Part shown: in pieces, positions 52,713 through 64,000 of the stretch
Layout of the letters: every line of letters starts with the position of its first letter
How positions within the stretch are numbered: the first letter of the stretch is position 1
Origin: Streptomyces lanatus
Lineage (GTDB): Bacteria; Actinomycetota; Actinomycetes; Streptomycetales; Streptomycetaceae
Direction of reading: 5' to 3'
DNA: 64,000 nt
Assembly: GCF_014655715.1 (NCBI RefSeq)
Contig: NZ_BNBM01000005.1
Coordinates: 124,001-188,000, forward strand
Notes under the pieces: generated by a model
The model's database searches: none
Told to the model about the DNA's origin: nothing
What the model saw: only the letters and a program-made list of their open reading frames with translations
Translations under genes and position numbers: made by a program

Positions 52713-53821
52713 GGTCGGGCCTCCGTCGCGGCGTCGCCGGTCACCGCGAGCGCCTCAAGTCCGGGACCTCCACCCCGTACCGCCGACTCACCCGCTGCCA
52801 ATCGCCCCGTACCCCATTTCCCGCCCTCCCCCGGCGTCAGCAACTCCGCCACGTCCAGTACGTGATGGCCGGCCATGGACGGCAGACAGCTCCCCCGTGC
52901 CGGTCCGATCGCCGCCGCCCACTCCGGGGGGATGGCCGGCTCGCCCTGGGTCGCGCCGGACAGGGCTCCCGCCACCGCTGCCGTGGTGTCCGCGTCTCTG
53001 CCCATGTTGACCGCCGTCAGTACCGCCTGGACGAAGTCGCCGTCCGCCGCCGCGTACGCGCCGAAGGCCAGCGCGACCGCCTCGGGGGCCAGGTCGGTCC
53101 AGGGGTAGCCGCCGATCACGACGGCGGAGCGGACCGCGCGTTCGCCGCGGTGGGCCACCGCCACCGCACGGCGCAGGGAGCGGGCCGTCCAGGAGTCGTC
53201 CGGGATCACCGCGAGGGCCGAGGCGACCACGGCGATCGTCGGTGCCCCGGCCATCGCCGCGGCGACGCCCGCCGCCACCGCCTGGCCGCCGTAGATGCCC
53301 TCGCCGTCATGGCTCACCGAACCGTCGATCGCCACCAGGCGGGCGGCCTCGGACGGGCGGCCCGCCGCGAAGACGCCGAAGGGGGCCGCCCGCATGGCGA
53401 GGCCGTCGCTCCAGGCGTGCCGGTGCTGGGCGGAGATGGGGGCGGCGAGGCCCCGGCGCAGGTTCTCCAGGGTGCCGCGTTCGCTGAAGCCGGCGCCCCG
53501 GAAGGGGCCCTCCGCCCGGTCCGCGATCCACTCGTGCCAGGCCGCCTCCACATGGGCCGGGGTGAGGGCCGAGCCATGGCGGGCGAGGAGGAGGCCCGAG
53601 AAGATCGCGTACTCGGTGTCGTCCGTGCCGGAGGGGTTGTCGGTGACGAAGCCCGTGACCCGGCCCCAACGGGCGCGGATCTCGGAGGGCTTCATGTTCT
53701 CCGCGGGGGCGCCCAGCGCGTCGCCGACCGCCAGGCCCAGCAGCGCGCCGCGTGCCCGTCCGCGCAGTGCGGTGGCGTCGTCGGGCGCCGGAACCGAGGG
53801 GATGCAGGCGATCGATGCCAT
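52709..53821 (-). CDS. ADP-ribosylglycohydrolase-fold protein A (complete metal site), first gene of the operon
   Basis: 370 aa with the canonical ARH sequence: GALLGLAVGDALGAPAEN (residues ~25-42), SGTDDTEYAIFSG (Thr66-Asp67-Asp68-Thr69) and NMGRDADTTAAVAGALSGATQG at ~290-310. It is the best candidate in the operon for a working ADP-ribosyl or N-riboside hydrolase. ATG 53821 has GGAGGAG at good spacing, which fixes the start and the head of the operon. Its stop overlaps gene B by four bases. Divergent from the VIT-family gene. Confidence 0.92.
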   Translation of the reverse strand: MASIACIPSVPAPDDATALRGRARGALLGLAVGDALGAPAENMKPSEIRARWGRVTGFVTDNPSGTDDTEYAIFSGLLLARHGSALTPAHVEAAWHEWIADRAEGPFRGAGFSERGTLENLRRGLAAPISAQHRHAWSDGLAMRAAPFGVFAAGRPSEAARLVAIDGSVSHDGEGIYGGQAVAAGVAAAMAGAPTIAVVASALAVIPDDSWTARSLRRAVAVAHRGERAVRSAVVIGGYPWTDLAPEAVALAFGAYAAADGDFVQAVLTAVNMGRDADTTAAVAGALSGATQGEPAIPPEWAAAIGPARGSCLPSMAGHHVLDVAELLTPGEGGKWGTGRLAAGESAVRGGGPGLEALAVTGDAATEARP

Positions 53822-53976
53822 ACGCGGCCTCTCCTCCGTCGGGTTCCGCCCAGGGCGCGGAGCCCTTTGCGGATGTGTCCCACCGTCGGCGGTTGACCTG
53901 AGCCTCGGAGGGGTCAGTGTCACCCGGTCGACATCTGTGCAGGCTCATACACGAATGAGCGTTCTAAGGGAAACGT

Positions 53977-54076
53977 GCAGGTTAGCCCAGCCTTTCCTTG
54001 CTGGCGGGCGGGAATTTCCAGGCGTAGATTTGGCGTTGTCGAAGAATAGAACTTGTCTAAAGACAGCCTTACCTGA
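53977..54076. promoter_or_regulatory. Two iron-box-like sites upstream of the VIT-family gene
   Basis: Sites at 53977-53995 (GCAGGTTAGCCCAGCCTTT) and 54058-54076 (TAAAGACAGCCTTACCTGA) each match about 12 of 19 positions of the DmdR/IdeR/DtxR consensus TTAGGTTAGGCTAACCTAA, with well-conserved half-sites AGGTTAG and AGCCTTACCT. They are in the divergent gap between glycohydrolase A and the metal transporter. The matches are imperfect. The remainder of the gap, 53822-53976, shows nothing further. Confidence 0.45.
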
Positions 54077-54093
54077 GTACCTGGGGGACCTTC

Positions 54094-54825
54094 ATGGCCA
54101 TCATCGACACCGAGGCGCCACTGCACGAGGCGCACCGTGACAACCACACCCACCGCGATGTGAACGGCGGCTGGCTGCGGCCCGCGGTGTTCGGTGCGAT
54201 GGACGGGCTGGTCTCCAACCTGGCCCTGATGACGGGTGTCGCCGGAGGTGCCGTCGGTCATCAGACCATCGTGCTGAGCGGGCTGGCCGGGCTCGCCGCC
54301 GGCGCCTTCTCCATGGCCGCCGGTGAGTACACCTCCGTCGCCTCGCAGCGCGAGCTCGTCGAGGCCGAGCTGGACGTCGAGCGGCGCGAGCTGAGGAAGC
54401 ATCCGGAGGATGAGGAGGCCGAGCTGGCCGCCCTTTATGAGGCGCGCGGGGTCGAGCCGCAGCTGGCGAAGGCCGTCGCCGCTCAGCTCTCCCGTGATCC
54501 CGAGCTGGCTCTGGAGATACACGCCCGGGAGGAGCTCGGCATCGACCCCGGCGATCTGCCGTCGCCGCTCGTCGCGGCCGTCTCGTCGTTCGGGTCGTTC
54601 GCGCTGGGCGCCCTGCTGCCCGTACTGCCGTATCTGCTCGGGGCGACCACCCTGTGGCCCGCCCTGCTGCTGGCGCTTCTCGGGCTGTTCCTGTGCGGTG
54701 CCGTCGTGGCCAAGGTGACCGCGCGGAGCTGGTGGTACAGCGGGCTGCGGCAGCTCGCGCTCGGTGGTGCCGCGGCCGGTGTGACGTACGCCCTGGGCAG
54801 CTTGTTCGGAACGGCCGTAGGATAG
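54094..54825 (+). CDS. VIT1/CCC1-family iron/manganese transporter
   Basis: 243 aa. The opening, WLRPAVFGAMDGLVSNLALMTGVAGG, is the first transmembrane helix of VIT/Nodulin-21 proteins; helix 2 is VLSGLAGLAAGAFSMAAGEYTSVASQRE with the conserved metal-path residues. A charged cytosolic helix-loop region (~95-155, rich in Glu/Arg) follows, as in plant VIT1, and then three C-terminal helices. It probably moves Fe2+ or Mn2+ out of the cytosol. ATG 54094 has TGGGGGAC upstream. Iron-box-like sites suggest control by a DtxR-type regulator. Confidence 0.9.
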   Translation: MAIIDTEAPLHEAHRDNHTHRDVNGGWLRPAVFGAMDGLVSNLALMTGVAGGAVGHQTIVLSGLAGLAAGAFSMAAGEYTSVASQRELVEAELDVERRELRKHPEDEEAELAALYEARGVEPQLAKAVAAQLSRDPELALEIHAREELGIDPGDLPSPLVAAVSSFGSFALGALLPVLPYLLGATTLWPALLLALLGLFLCGAVVAKVTARSWWYSGLRQLALGGAAAGVTYALGSLFGTAVG

Positions 54826-55106
54826 TGCGACTGGAACTTATGCGTTGGGCCGTATAAGTAGCCGTTACTCGCTGGTTTCAGATGCGTGACCACCGGGCAT
54901 GAGCCGTAAGCGCTGAGGGCAATGACGCCTGGGGCGCACTCGCGGGGTCGGCGACGACGCCTCCTCCGCCCCCTTGGATCGTCGGACATGGACCTGTCCT
55001 GCTCGGTCCCCACATACTTTGAGCCACGTGCGCGGAACCCTGCCGCAGCCCGTGGTGTCCGCATGATGGAACGGATTATCCCGCTTCCCGAGAACCGCCC
55101 CATCAT

Positions 55107-55133
55107 GTAACCTGCACGAAATTTTGCGATCAC
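55107..55133 (+). promoter_or_regulatory. GlnR-box-like site upstream of gltB
   Basis: GTAAC-n6-GAAAT-n6-ATCAC follows the a-b-a spacing of the Streptomyces GlnR consensus (gTnAC-n6-GAAAC-n6-GTnAC). The first two boxes match 4/4 and 4/5, the third 3/4 of the fixed positions. The location about 100 bases before the gltB start suits nitrogen control. Confidence 0.45.
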
Positions 55134-55165
55134 GCAGAGGGCCAACGTCGTCCCTCGGCAATTTG

Positions 55166-55202
55166 CTCCCCCAGAGCCTTAAGGGCCTGGGAGGTACCCC
55201 CA
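55166..55202. repeat. Dispersed hairpin repeat in the gltB leader (inverse copy of the trpC one)
   Basis: CTCCCCCAGAGCC, a TTAAGG centre, GGCCTGGGAGGTACCCCCA: the complement reads TGGGGGTACCTCCC...CTGGGGGAG, the same family as 40266-40317. It would form a stable hairpin in the gltB mRNA leader. Confidence 0.6.
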
Positions 55203-55228
55203 GCCAAATGACGACGACGGGAGAGCCG

Positions 55229-59813
<4,585 letters not shown>

Positions 59814-59821
<8 letters not shown>

Positions 59822-61274
59822 CCCGAAGGGCTTTCTGAACCACGGCCGCGAGGTCGCCAAGTCCCGCCCGGTCGACGTGCGTCTGAAGGACTGGAACGAG
59901 GTCTACGTCCCCGGCTCCCTGCTGCCGATCATCAGCAAGCAGGCCAGCCGCTGCATGGACTGCGGCATCCCCTTCTGCCACAACGGCTGTCCGCTCGGGA
60001 ACCTCATCCCCGAGTGGAACGACTACGCCTACCGCGAGGACTGGTCGGCTGCGTCCGAGCGCCTGCACGCCACGAACAACTTCCCGGAGTTCACGGGCCG
60101 CCTGTGCCCGGCCCCGTGCGAGTCGGCGTGTGTGCTCGGCATCAACCAGCCGGCCGTCACCATCAAGAACGTCGAGGTCTCGATCATCGACAAGGCGTGG
60201 GACAGCGGTGACGTCGCGCCGCAGATCCCGGAGCGCCTGTCCGGCAAGACCGTCGCCGTCATCGGCTCGGGCCCCGCGGGCCTGGCCGCCGCCCAGCAGC
60301 TCACCCGGGCCGGTCACACCGTCGCCGTCTACGAGCGCGCGGACCGCATCGGAGGCCTTCTCCGGTACGGCATCCCCGAGTTCAAGATGGAGAAGCGGCA
60401 CATCAACCGCCGTATCGAGCAGATGCGCGCGGAGGGCACCCGCTTCCGTACGGGTATCGAGATCGGCCGTGACCTCAAGGCGACCGACCTGAAGAAGCGG
60501 TACGACGCGGTCGTCATCGCCGCCGGTGCCACGACCGCCCGCGATCTGCCGGTCCCCGGCCGCGAGCTCAAGGGCGTCTACCAGGCGATGGAATACCTGC
60601 CGCTGGCCAACAAGGTCCAGGAGGGCGACTACGTCACCTCCCCGATCTCGGCCGAGGGCAAGCACGTCGTCGTCATCGGCGGTGGCGACACCGGCGCCGA
60701 CTGCGTGGGCACCGCCCACCGCCAGGGCGCGGCCTCCGTCACCCAGCTGGAGATCATGCCCAAGCCGGGCGAGGACCGGGCGCCGCACCAGCCGTGGCCG
60801 ACCTTCCCGATGCTGTACAAGGTCACCTCCGCGCACGAGGAGGGCGGCGAGCGGGTCTACTCCGTCTCCACCACCCACTTCGAGGGCGACGAGGACGGCA
60901 ACGTCCAGTGGCTGCACATGGCCGAGGTCGAGTTCATCGACGGCAAGCTGACCCAGAAGCCGGGCACCGAGCGCAAGATCCCGGCCCAGCTGGTCACCCT
61001 CGCCATGGGCTTCACCGGCACCGACCGGGAGAACGGCGTGGTCGAGCAGTTCGGCCTGGACCTCGACGAGCGCGGAAACGTCGCCCGCGATGCCGACTTC
61101 CAGACCAACGTCCCGGGCGTGTTCGTCGCCGGTGACGCGGGCCGCGGTCAGTCGCTGATCGTGTGGGCCATCGCGGAGGGCCGCTCGGCCGCCCGCGGCT
61201 GCGACCGCTTCCTGACCGGCGCGAGCGAGCTGCCGGCACCGATCCGGCCGACGGACCGTTCGCTGATGGTCTGA
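59814..61274 (+). CDS. gltD: Glutamate synthase small subunit (NADPH-oxidising)
   Basis: 486 aa flavoprotein that passes electrons from NADPH to GltB. N-terminal 4Fe-4S ligands [19 protein letters not shown] and [15 protein letters not shown] motif [20 protein letters not shown] motif [16 protein letters not shown]-terminal [19 protein letters not shown]. It begins inside the last codons of gltB, so the subunits are translationally coupled. A strong terminator follows. Confidence 0.97.
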
Positions 61275-61319
61275 TCCACTGGATCGACAGACGTCCCGTA
61301 CAAAGGCGTACGGAACACT

Positions 61320-61365
61320 GACGGCGCCTGCCCACGTCCCCGACCGGACACGGGCAGGCGCCGTC
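61320..61365. terminator. Terminator between gltD and the chitosanase gene
   Basis: Perfect 14-bp stem (61320-61333 with 61352-61365), 18-base loop, followed by GCCCTTTTC. It lies between convergent genes and may serve both. Confidence 0.88.
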
Positions 61366-61372
61366 GCCCTTT

Positions 61373-62281
61373 TCAGGGCAACGTGTACGTCTCCCCGTAC
61401 ACCTTCCACCGCAGCGGTGTCTTCAGCTGCAGGTTGCCGTCGTACAGGAACTGCCGCTGGGCGGTGTCGATGCGGGTGGTGTCGATGTCCGGCCTCTTCT
61501 CCCGCATGGCCCCCCGGCGAATGTCGAGGAAGATGTCCAGGTACGCCTTCTCCGAGCCGCCCTGGGAAGGGGAGTCGGCCTCGCTCAGCGCGCGCTCGCG
61601 CAGGACGTAGAAGCCGTCGTCGTCGGTGCCGGGGCCGTGGAAGACCATCGCGTCGAAGTAGATGAACTGGCCCAGTGTGCCGAGGCCGTCGAGCTTGGCG
61701 AGGCGGACCGCCGGTTCGAAGTAGGCGCGGTCCCGCTCGGCGAGCTGGGCCTCCTGGAACGCCGGCCGCTCGGCCTCCGCCTTCCAGGCGGCCGTGAAAC
61801 CGGGGTCGAGGCCCTCGTGGGAGTCTGTGCCGTCGACCTTGCGCAGGGCGGGCAGATACTTCGCGAGCCCGTTGCCCGGGTGGTCGGCGGTGTAGCGCTC
61901 GACCAGGGTGAGCAGATCGTGGGTGCCGGTGCAGAAGCCGATGATGCCGGCGGTGTAGCCCTGGCCGTCGCCTATGTCCTCGACGTAGGCGAAGGTGTCG
62001 CGCCACTTCAGGGTCGAGTTCTCGGCGCTGGACACCAGCTGCTGGGCCAGTTCCCGCTGCGCCGGGGCCGCGAGGCCGGGCGGCAGGCTCGCGATCAGCT
62101 CGTCGTCCGCCGACCGCTCCTGCTCGGCGCGCTGCTTGGCGTCCAGGCGGGAGGCCTCCTCCATGACGGAAGCCGGGGGATCGGCCGGGTTGTCGCCGGG
62201 GTCGGTCGGGGCGAGGAAGTAGGCGGCCGCGGTGATGACGACGGGGACGGCCGCGAAGAGCAGGATGCCTTTGCGTTTCAC
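61373..62281 (-). CDS. GH46 chitosanase (secreted)
   Basis: 302 aa. An uncleaved or signal-type N-terminal hydrophobic segment (KRKGILLFAAVPVVITAAAYFLA) directs export. The catalytic region is SSAENSTLKWRDTFAYVEDIGDGQGYTAGIIGFCTGTHD (in short: SAENST and EDIGDGQGY); Glu87 and Asp105 are 18 residues apart, exactly as the Glu22/Asp40 pair of Streptomyces N174 chitosanase. It hydrolyses beta-1,4 bonds in chitosan. Compared with the classical enzyme it has a ~40-residue charged linker after the signal. GTG 62281 overlaps the rhomboid stop by four bases, an unusual coupling for an exoenzyme. Confidence 0.92.
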   Translation of the reverse strand: MKRKGILLFAAVPVVITAAAYFLAPTDPGDNPADPPASVMEEASRLDAKQRAEQERSADDELIASLPPGLAAPAQRELAQQLVSSAENSTLKWRDTFAYVEDIGDGQGYTAGIIGFCTGTHDLLTLVERYTADHPGNGLAKYLPALRKVDGTDSHEGLDPGFTAAWKAEAERPAFQEAQLAERDRAYFEPAVRLAKLDGLGTLGQFIYFDAMVFHGPGTDDDGFYVLRERALSEADSPSQGGSEKAYLDIFLDIRRGAMREKRPDIDTTRIDTAQRQFLYDGNLQLKTPLRWKVYGETYTLP

Positions 62282-63315
62282 TGCGCCAGTCCTCCGCCCG
62301 TCAGATCCGAGACCCTGGCGAACGCGACCGCCGCCAGCAGCACCAGCACACCCACGCAGGCGGCCGCCTGGATCAGGGTCTGGCGCGGGCCGCGCGGGGC
62401 GTACGCGTAGGCGAACGTCACCGCCGCACCGGTCAGCAGTCCGCCGAGGTGGCCCTGCCAGGAGGTGAGGCCCGCGGACAGCAGCAGCCAGAGGAGCAGG
62501 AACACCATGAACCGGTTGACGGACCGCATGTCCGCGCCGACCCGGCGGGCCAGCACGTAGTACGCGGCGCCCAGGCCGAAGATCGCGCCCGACGCGCCGA
62601 CCGACTCCACATTCACATCGCTGAGCAGCAGCTCGAACACCGAGCCGCCCAGGGTCGCCAGCAGATAGAGGGCGATGTACCGGAGCCGGCCCAGCATGGG
62701 CTCCACGACCCGGCCGAGCTGCCACAGCGACAGCATGTTCATCACGATGTGCAGCAGCCCGAAGGTGCCCTCCGTCGGCGGCAGATGCAGGAAACCGCCG
62801 GTGAGCAACCGCTCCCACTGCCCGGCGACGAGGCCCTCGGCATGGAAGTCGGACGGGTACCCGGACTGGTAGACGTAATAGCCGCCGTCCGGCCCGACCA
62901 GCCGGGCGCTGAGCATCGCGAACCGGTCCAGGATCTCCGGGCGCACCACCTCGGCCACATAGGCCAGCACGTTGAGCCCGATGAGTACCGATGTCACCAG
63001 CGGTGTCGCGGCGATCCGCCCGCCGACGACGGTCCGTGCCTGCCGCACCGAACGCGCGCCCTCCTTCACGCACTCCACGCACTGGTGGCCGACGGACGCC
63101 TCCCGCATGCAGTCCGGGCAGATGTACCGGTCGCAGCGGGTGCAGCGGACGTGCGACTCGACCTTGGGGTGGCGGTAGCAGGTCGTGACGTCTGGCTGGA
63201 CGGACTCGGACTGGACGGACTCGGACCTGGTGGACTCGGGCTCCACTGCCGGCTCCTCGGGGGACTGGACGAACGGTGAGCCGGTGGGGACGGCGGCGAA
63301 CAAAATATCGAACAC
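62278..63315 (-). CDS. Rhomboid-family intramembrane serine protease with N-terminal zinc finger
   Basis: 345 aa. Residues ~45-85 form a B-box-like zinc finger (CYRHP, CTRCDRYICPDCM, GHQCVEC). Six to seven transmembrane helices follow, with the GxSG motif GASGAIFGLG (catalytic Ser), the HIVMNM histidine block and the catalytic histidine in SWQGHLGGLLTG. It cleaves membrane-anchored substrates within the bilayer. The N-terminal ~40 residues are hydrophilic with an SESVQSESVQ repeat. GTG 63315 is a likely but unproven start. Coupled to the chitosanase gene. Confidence 0.92.
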   Translation of the reverse strand: MFDILFAAVPTGSPFVQSPEEPAVEPESTRSESVQSESVQPDVTTCYRHPKVESHVRCTRCDRYICPDCMREASVGHQCVECVKEGARSVRQARTVVGGRIAATPLVTSVLIGLNVLAYVAEVVRPEILDRFAMLSARLVGPDGGYYVYQSGYPSDFHAEGLVAGQWERLLTGGFLHLPPTEGTFGLLHIVMNMLSLWQLGRVVEPMLGRLRYIALYLLATLGGSVFELLLSDVNVESVGASGAIFGLGAAYYVLARRVGADMRSVNRFMVFLLLWLLLSAGLTSWQGHLGGLLTGAAVTFAYAYAPRGPRQTLIQAAACVGVLVLLAAVAFARVSDLTGGGLAQ

Positions 63316-63392
63316 CTGTGGGCGGAGGGAGAGGCGGGGCCCACGGTGTCGTAATCTCGGCAGCCAGTGTGACGCGCGAGGGGGAGAAGCAT

Positions 63393-64000
63393 ATGGCGGC
63401 GATCAGTCTGAGCAAGGTGGAGGAGACCGCGCCCGCGCTGGTCAGCCTGTACAAGAGCGCCGGTGCGTCGCTGCACCGCAATGGGCTGGACGGGGTGCGG
63501 GCCGCGGTCTATCTGGTGGTCGACTACTCCGGCTCGATGAAGCCGTACTACAAGGACGGCAGCGTGCAGGCGCTCGCCGACCGGGTCCTCGGGATGTCGG
63601 CCCACTTCGACGACGACGGGACCGTGCCGGTCGTCTTCTTCTCCACCGATGTCGACGCCGTCACCGAAATCGCGCTGGCCGACCACCGGGGGCGGATCGA
63701 GCGGATCGCGGCCGGGCTCGGGCACATGGGCAAGACCAGCTACCACCTGGCGATGGACGCTGTCATCGACCACTATCTGGACAGCGGCTCACGGGACCCG
63801 GCCCTGGTGGTGTTCCAGACCGACGGCGGTCCGATCAACAAGCTCGCCGCGGAACGCTACCTGTGCAAGGCGGCCCCGCTCCCGCTGTTCTGGCAGTTCA
63901 TCGGGTTCGGCGACCCGGCCAGCAAGCAGTTCGACTTCCTGCGCAAGCTCGACGAGCTGGCGGTACCGGACAAACGGGTGATCGACAACGCCGGGTTCTT
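63393..64000 (+). CDS. VWA-domain protein, TerF/TerY-like (partial, C-terminus outside window)
   Basis: The first 202 codons are present. After a short leader (AAISLSKVEETAPALVSLYKSAG) comes a von Willebrand A domain with MIDAS residues Asp44-Ser46-Ser48 in VVDYSGSM and further metal-site Thr/Asp in GKTSYHLAMDAV and VVFQTDGGP. The leader resembles that of tellurium-resistance Ter proteins, so this is probably a TerF/TerY-type VWA protein of the stress-linked ter system. ATG 63393 has GGGGAGAAG upstream. Not broken, only cut by the window edge. Confidence 0.88.
   Translation, partial: MAAISLSKVEETAPALVSLYKSAGASLHRNGLDGVRAAVYLVVDYSGSMKPYYKDGSVQALADRVLGMSAHFDDDGTVPVVFFSTDVDAVTEIALADHRGRIERIAAGLGHMGKTSYHLAMDAVIDHYLDSGSRDPALVVFQTDGGPINKLAAERYLCKAAPLPLFWQFIGFGDPASKQFDFLRKLDELAVPDKRVIDNAGF

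Larger units (their letters stand above)
54826..55228 (+). other. 403-base gap and leader upstream of gltB
   Basis: No convincing gene: short frames on both strands lack ribosome sites. The proximal half (54826-55100) holds no repeat or structure I recognise. The distal part contains a GlnR-box-like site (55107-55133) and a dispersed hairpin repeat (55166-55202). No confident -35/-10 pair was found. Confidence 0.6.

Noticed and set aside
54922-55110. 62-codon open frame in the gap before gltB
   Set aside because: No ribosome site, atypical composition, and overlap with the putative GlnR site; treated as non-coding.

Overview
This window is a stretch of a Streptomyces (or very close actinomycete) chromosome core. 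The supporting evidence is very high GC, strong third-position GC bias with long antisense shadow frames, many GTG/TTG starts, 4-base stop/start overlaps, a translational T-box in front of ileS, PriA-type HisA with no trpF, and three kinds of short dispersed intergenic repeat that I recognise from Streptomyces genomes. From memory, gene order matches the ileS-lspA-phoD-dnaE-his-trp-lgt-gltBD segment of S. coelicolor (reversed). Nothing in the window looks like a phage, IS element or CRISPR array.

Layout. 1-3000: 5' part of a type-2 ileS on the minus strand with its T-box leader. 3.2-9 kb: a DksA/TraR-type zinc-finger protein with a long Lys/Ala-rich tail, lspA, an RluD-type pseudouridine synthase, a GNAT acetyltransferase, a cation/proton antiporter and an SDR. 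9-15.6 kb: MscS channel, dienelactone-hydrolase-like protein, Tat-exported PhoD, a membrane-anchored DsbA-like protein, a membrane protein and a DUF2252 protein. 15.7-28.2 kb: dnaE, a 54-aa basic protein, an NYN-domain protein, an ABC exporter pair, a 24-aa bL37-like ribosomal protein, a YbaK deacylase, a Lon-N-domain protein and two uncharacterised proteins.

28.3-34.1 kb: the histidine operon hisD-hisC-hisB-(54-aa membrane protein)-hisH-priA-ridA-hisF, almost entirely translationally coupled. 34.1-36.7 kb: an ArsR-type regulator with a clear operator/promoter plus an MFS exporter, then a TIGR03085-type protein. 36.7-43.7 kb: hisI-trpE, three small membrane-protein genes, then trpC-trpM-trpB-trpA. 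trpM is a 55-codon gene. 43.7-45.5 kb: a second DsbA-like protein and lgt.

45.6-53.8 kb (minus strand) is the most unusual part: seven tightly overlapping genes encoding four divergent ADP-ribosylglycohydrolase-fold proteins, a ribokinase, a CaiB/BaiF CoA-transferase and a CitE-type lyase. The context suggests hydrolysis of N-ribosides or ADP-ribosylated compounds, with ribose phosphorylated and an acid aglycone handled through CoA chemistry. I know of no characterised pathway with this composition. 54-64 kb: a VIT-family metal transporter with iron-box-like sites, gltB-gltD with a GlnR-box-like site, a GH46 chitosanase, a rhomboid protease and the start of a VWA-domain gene.

A recurring regulatory theme is a -10-like hexamer 6-8 bases before the start codon. 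It occurs at hisD, hisI, trpE, trpM, phoD, the ArsR gene and others, which suggests that many transcripts here are leaderless.
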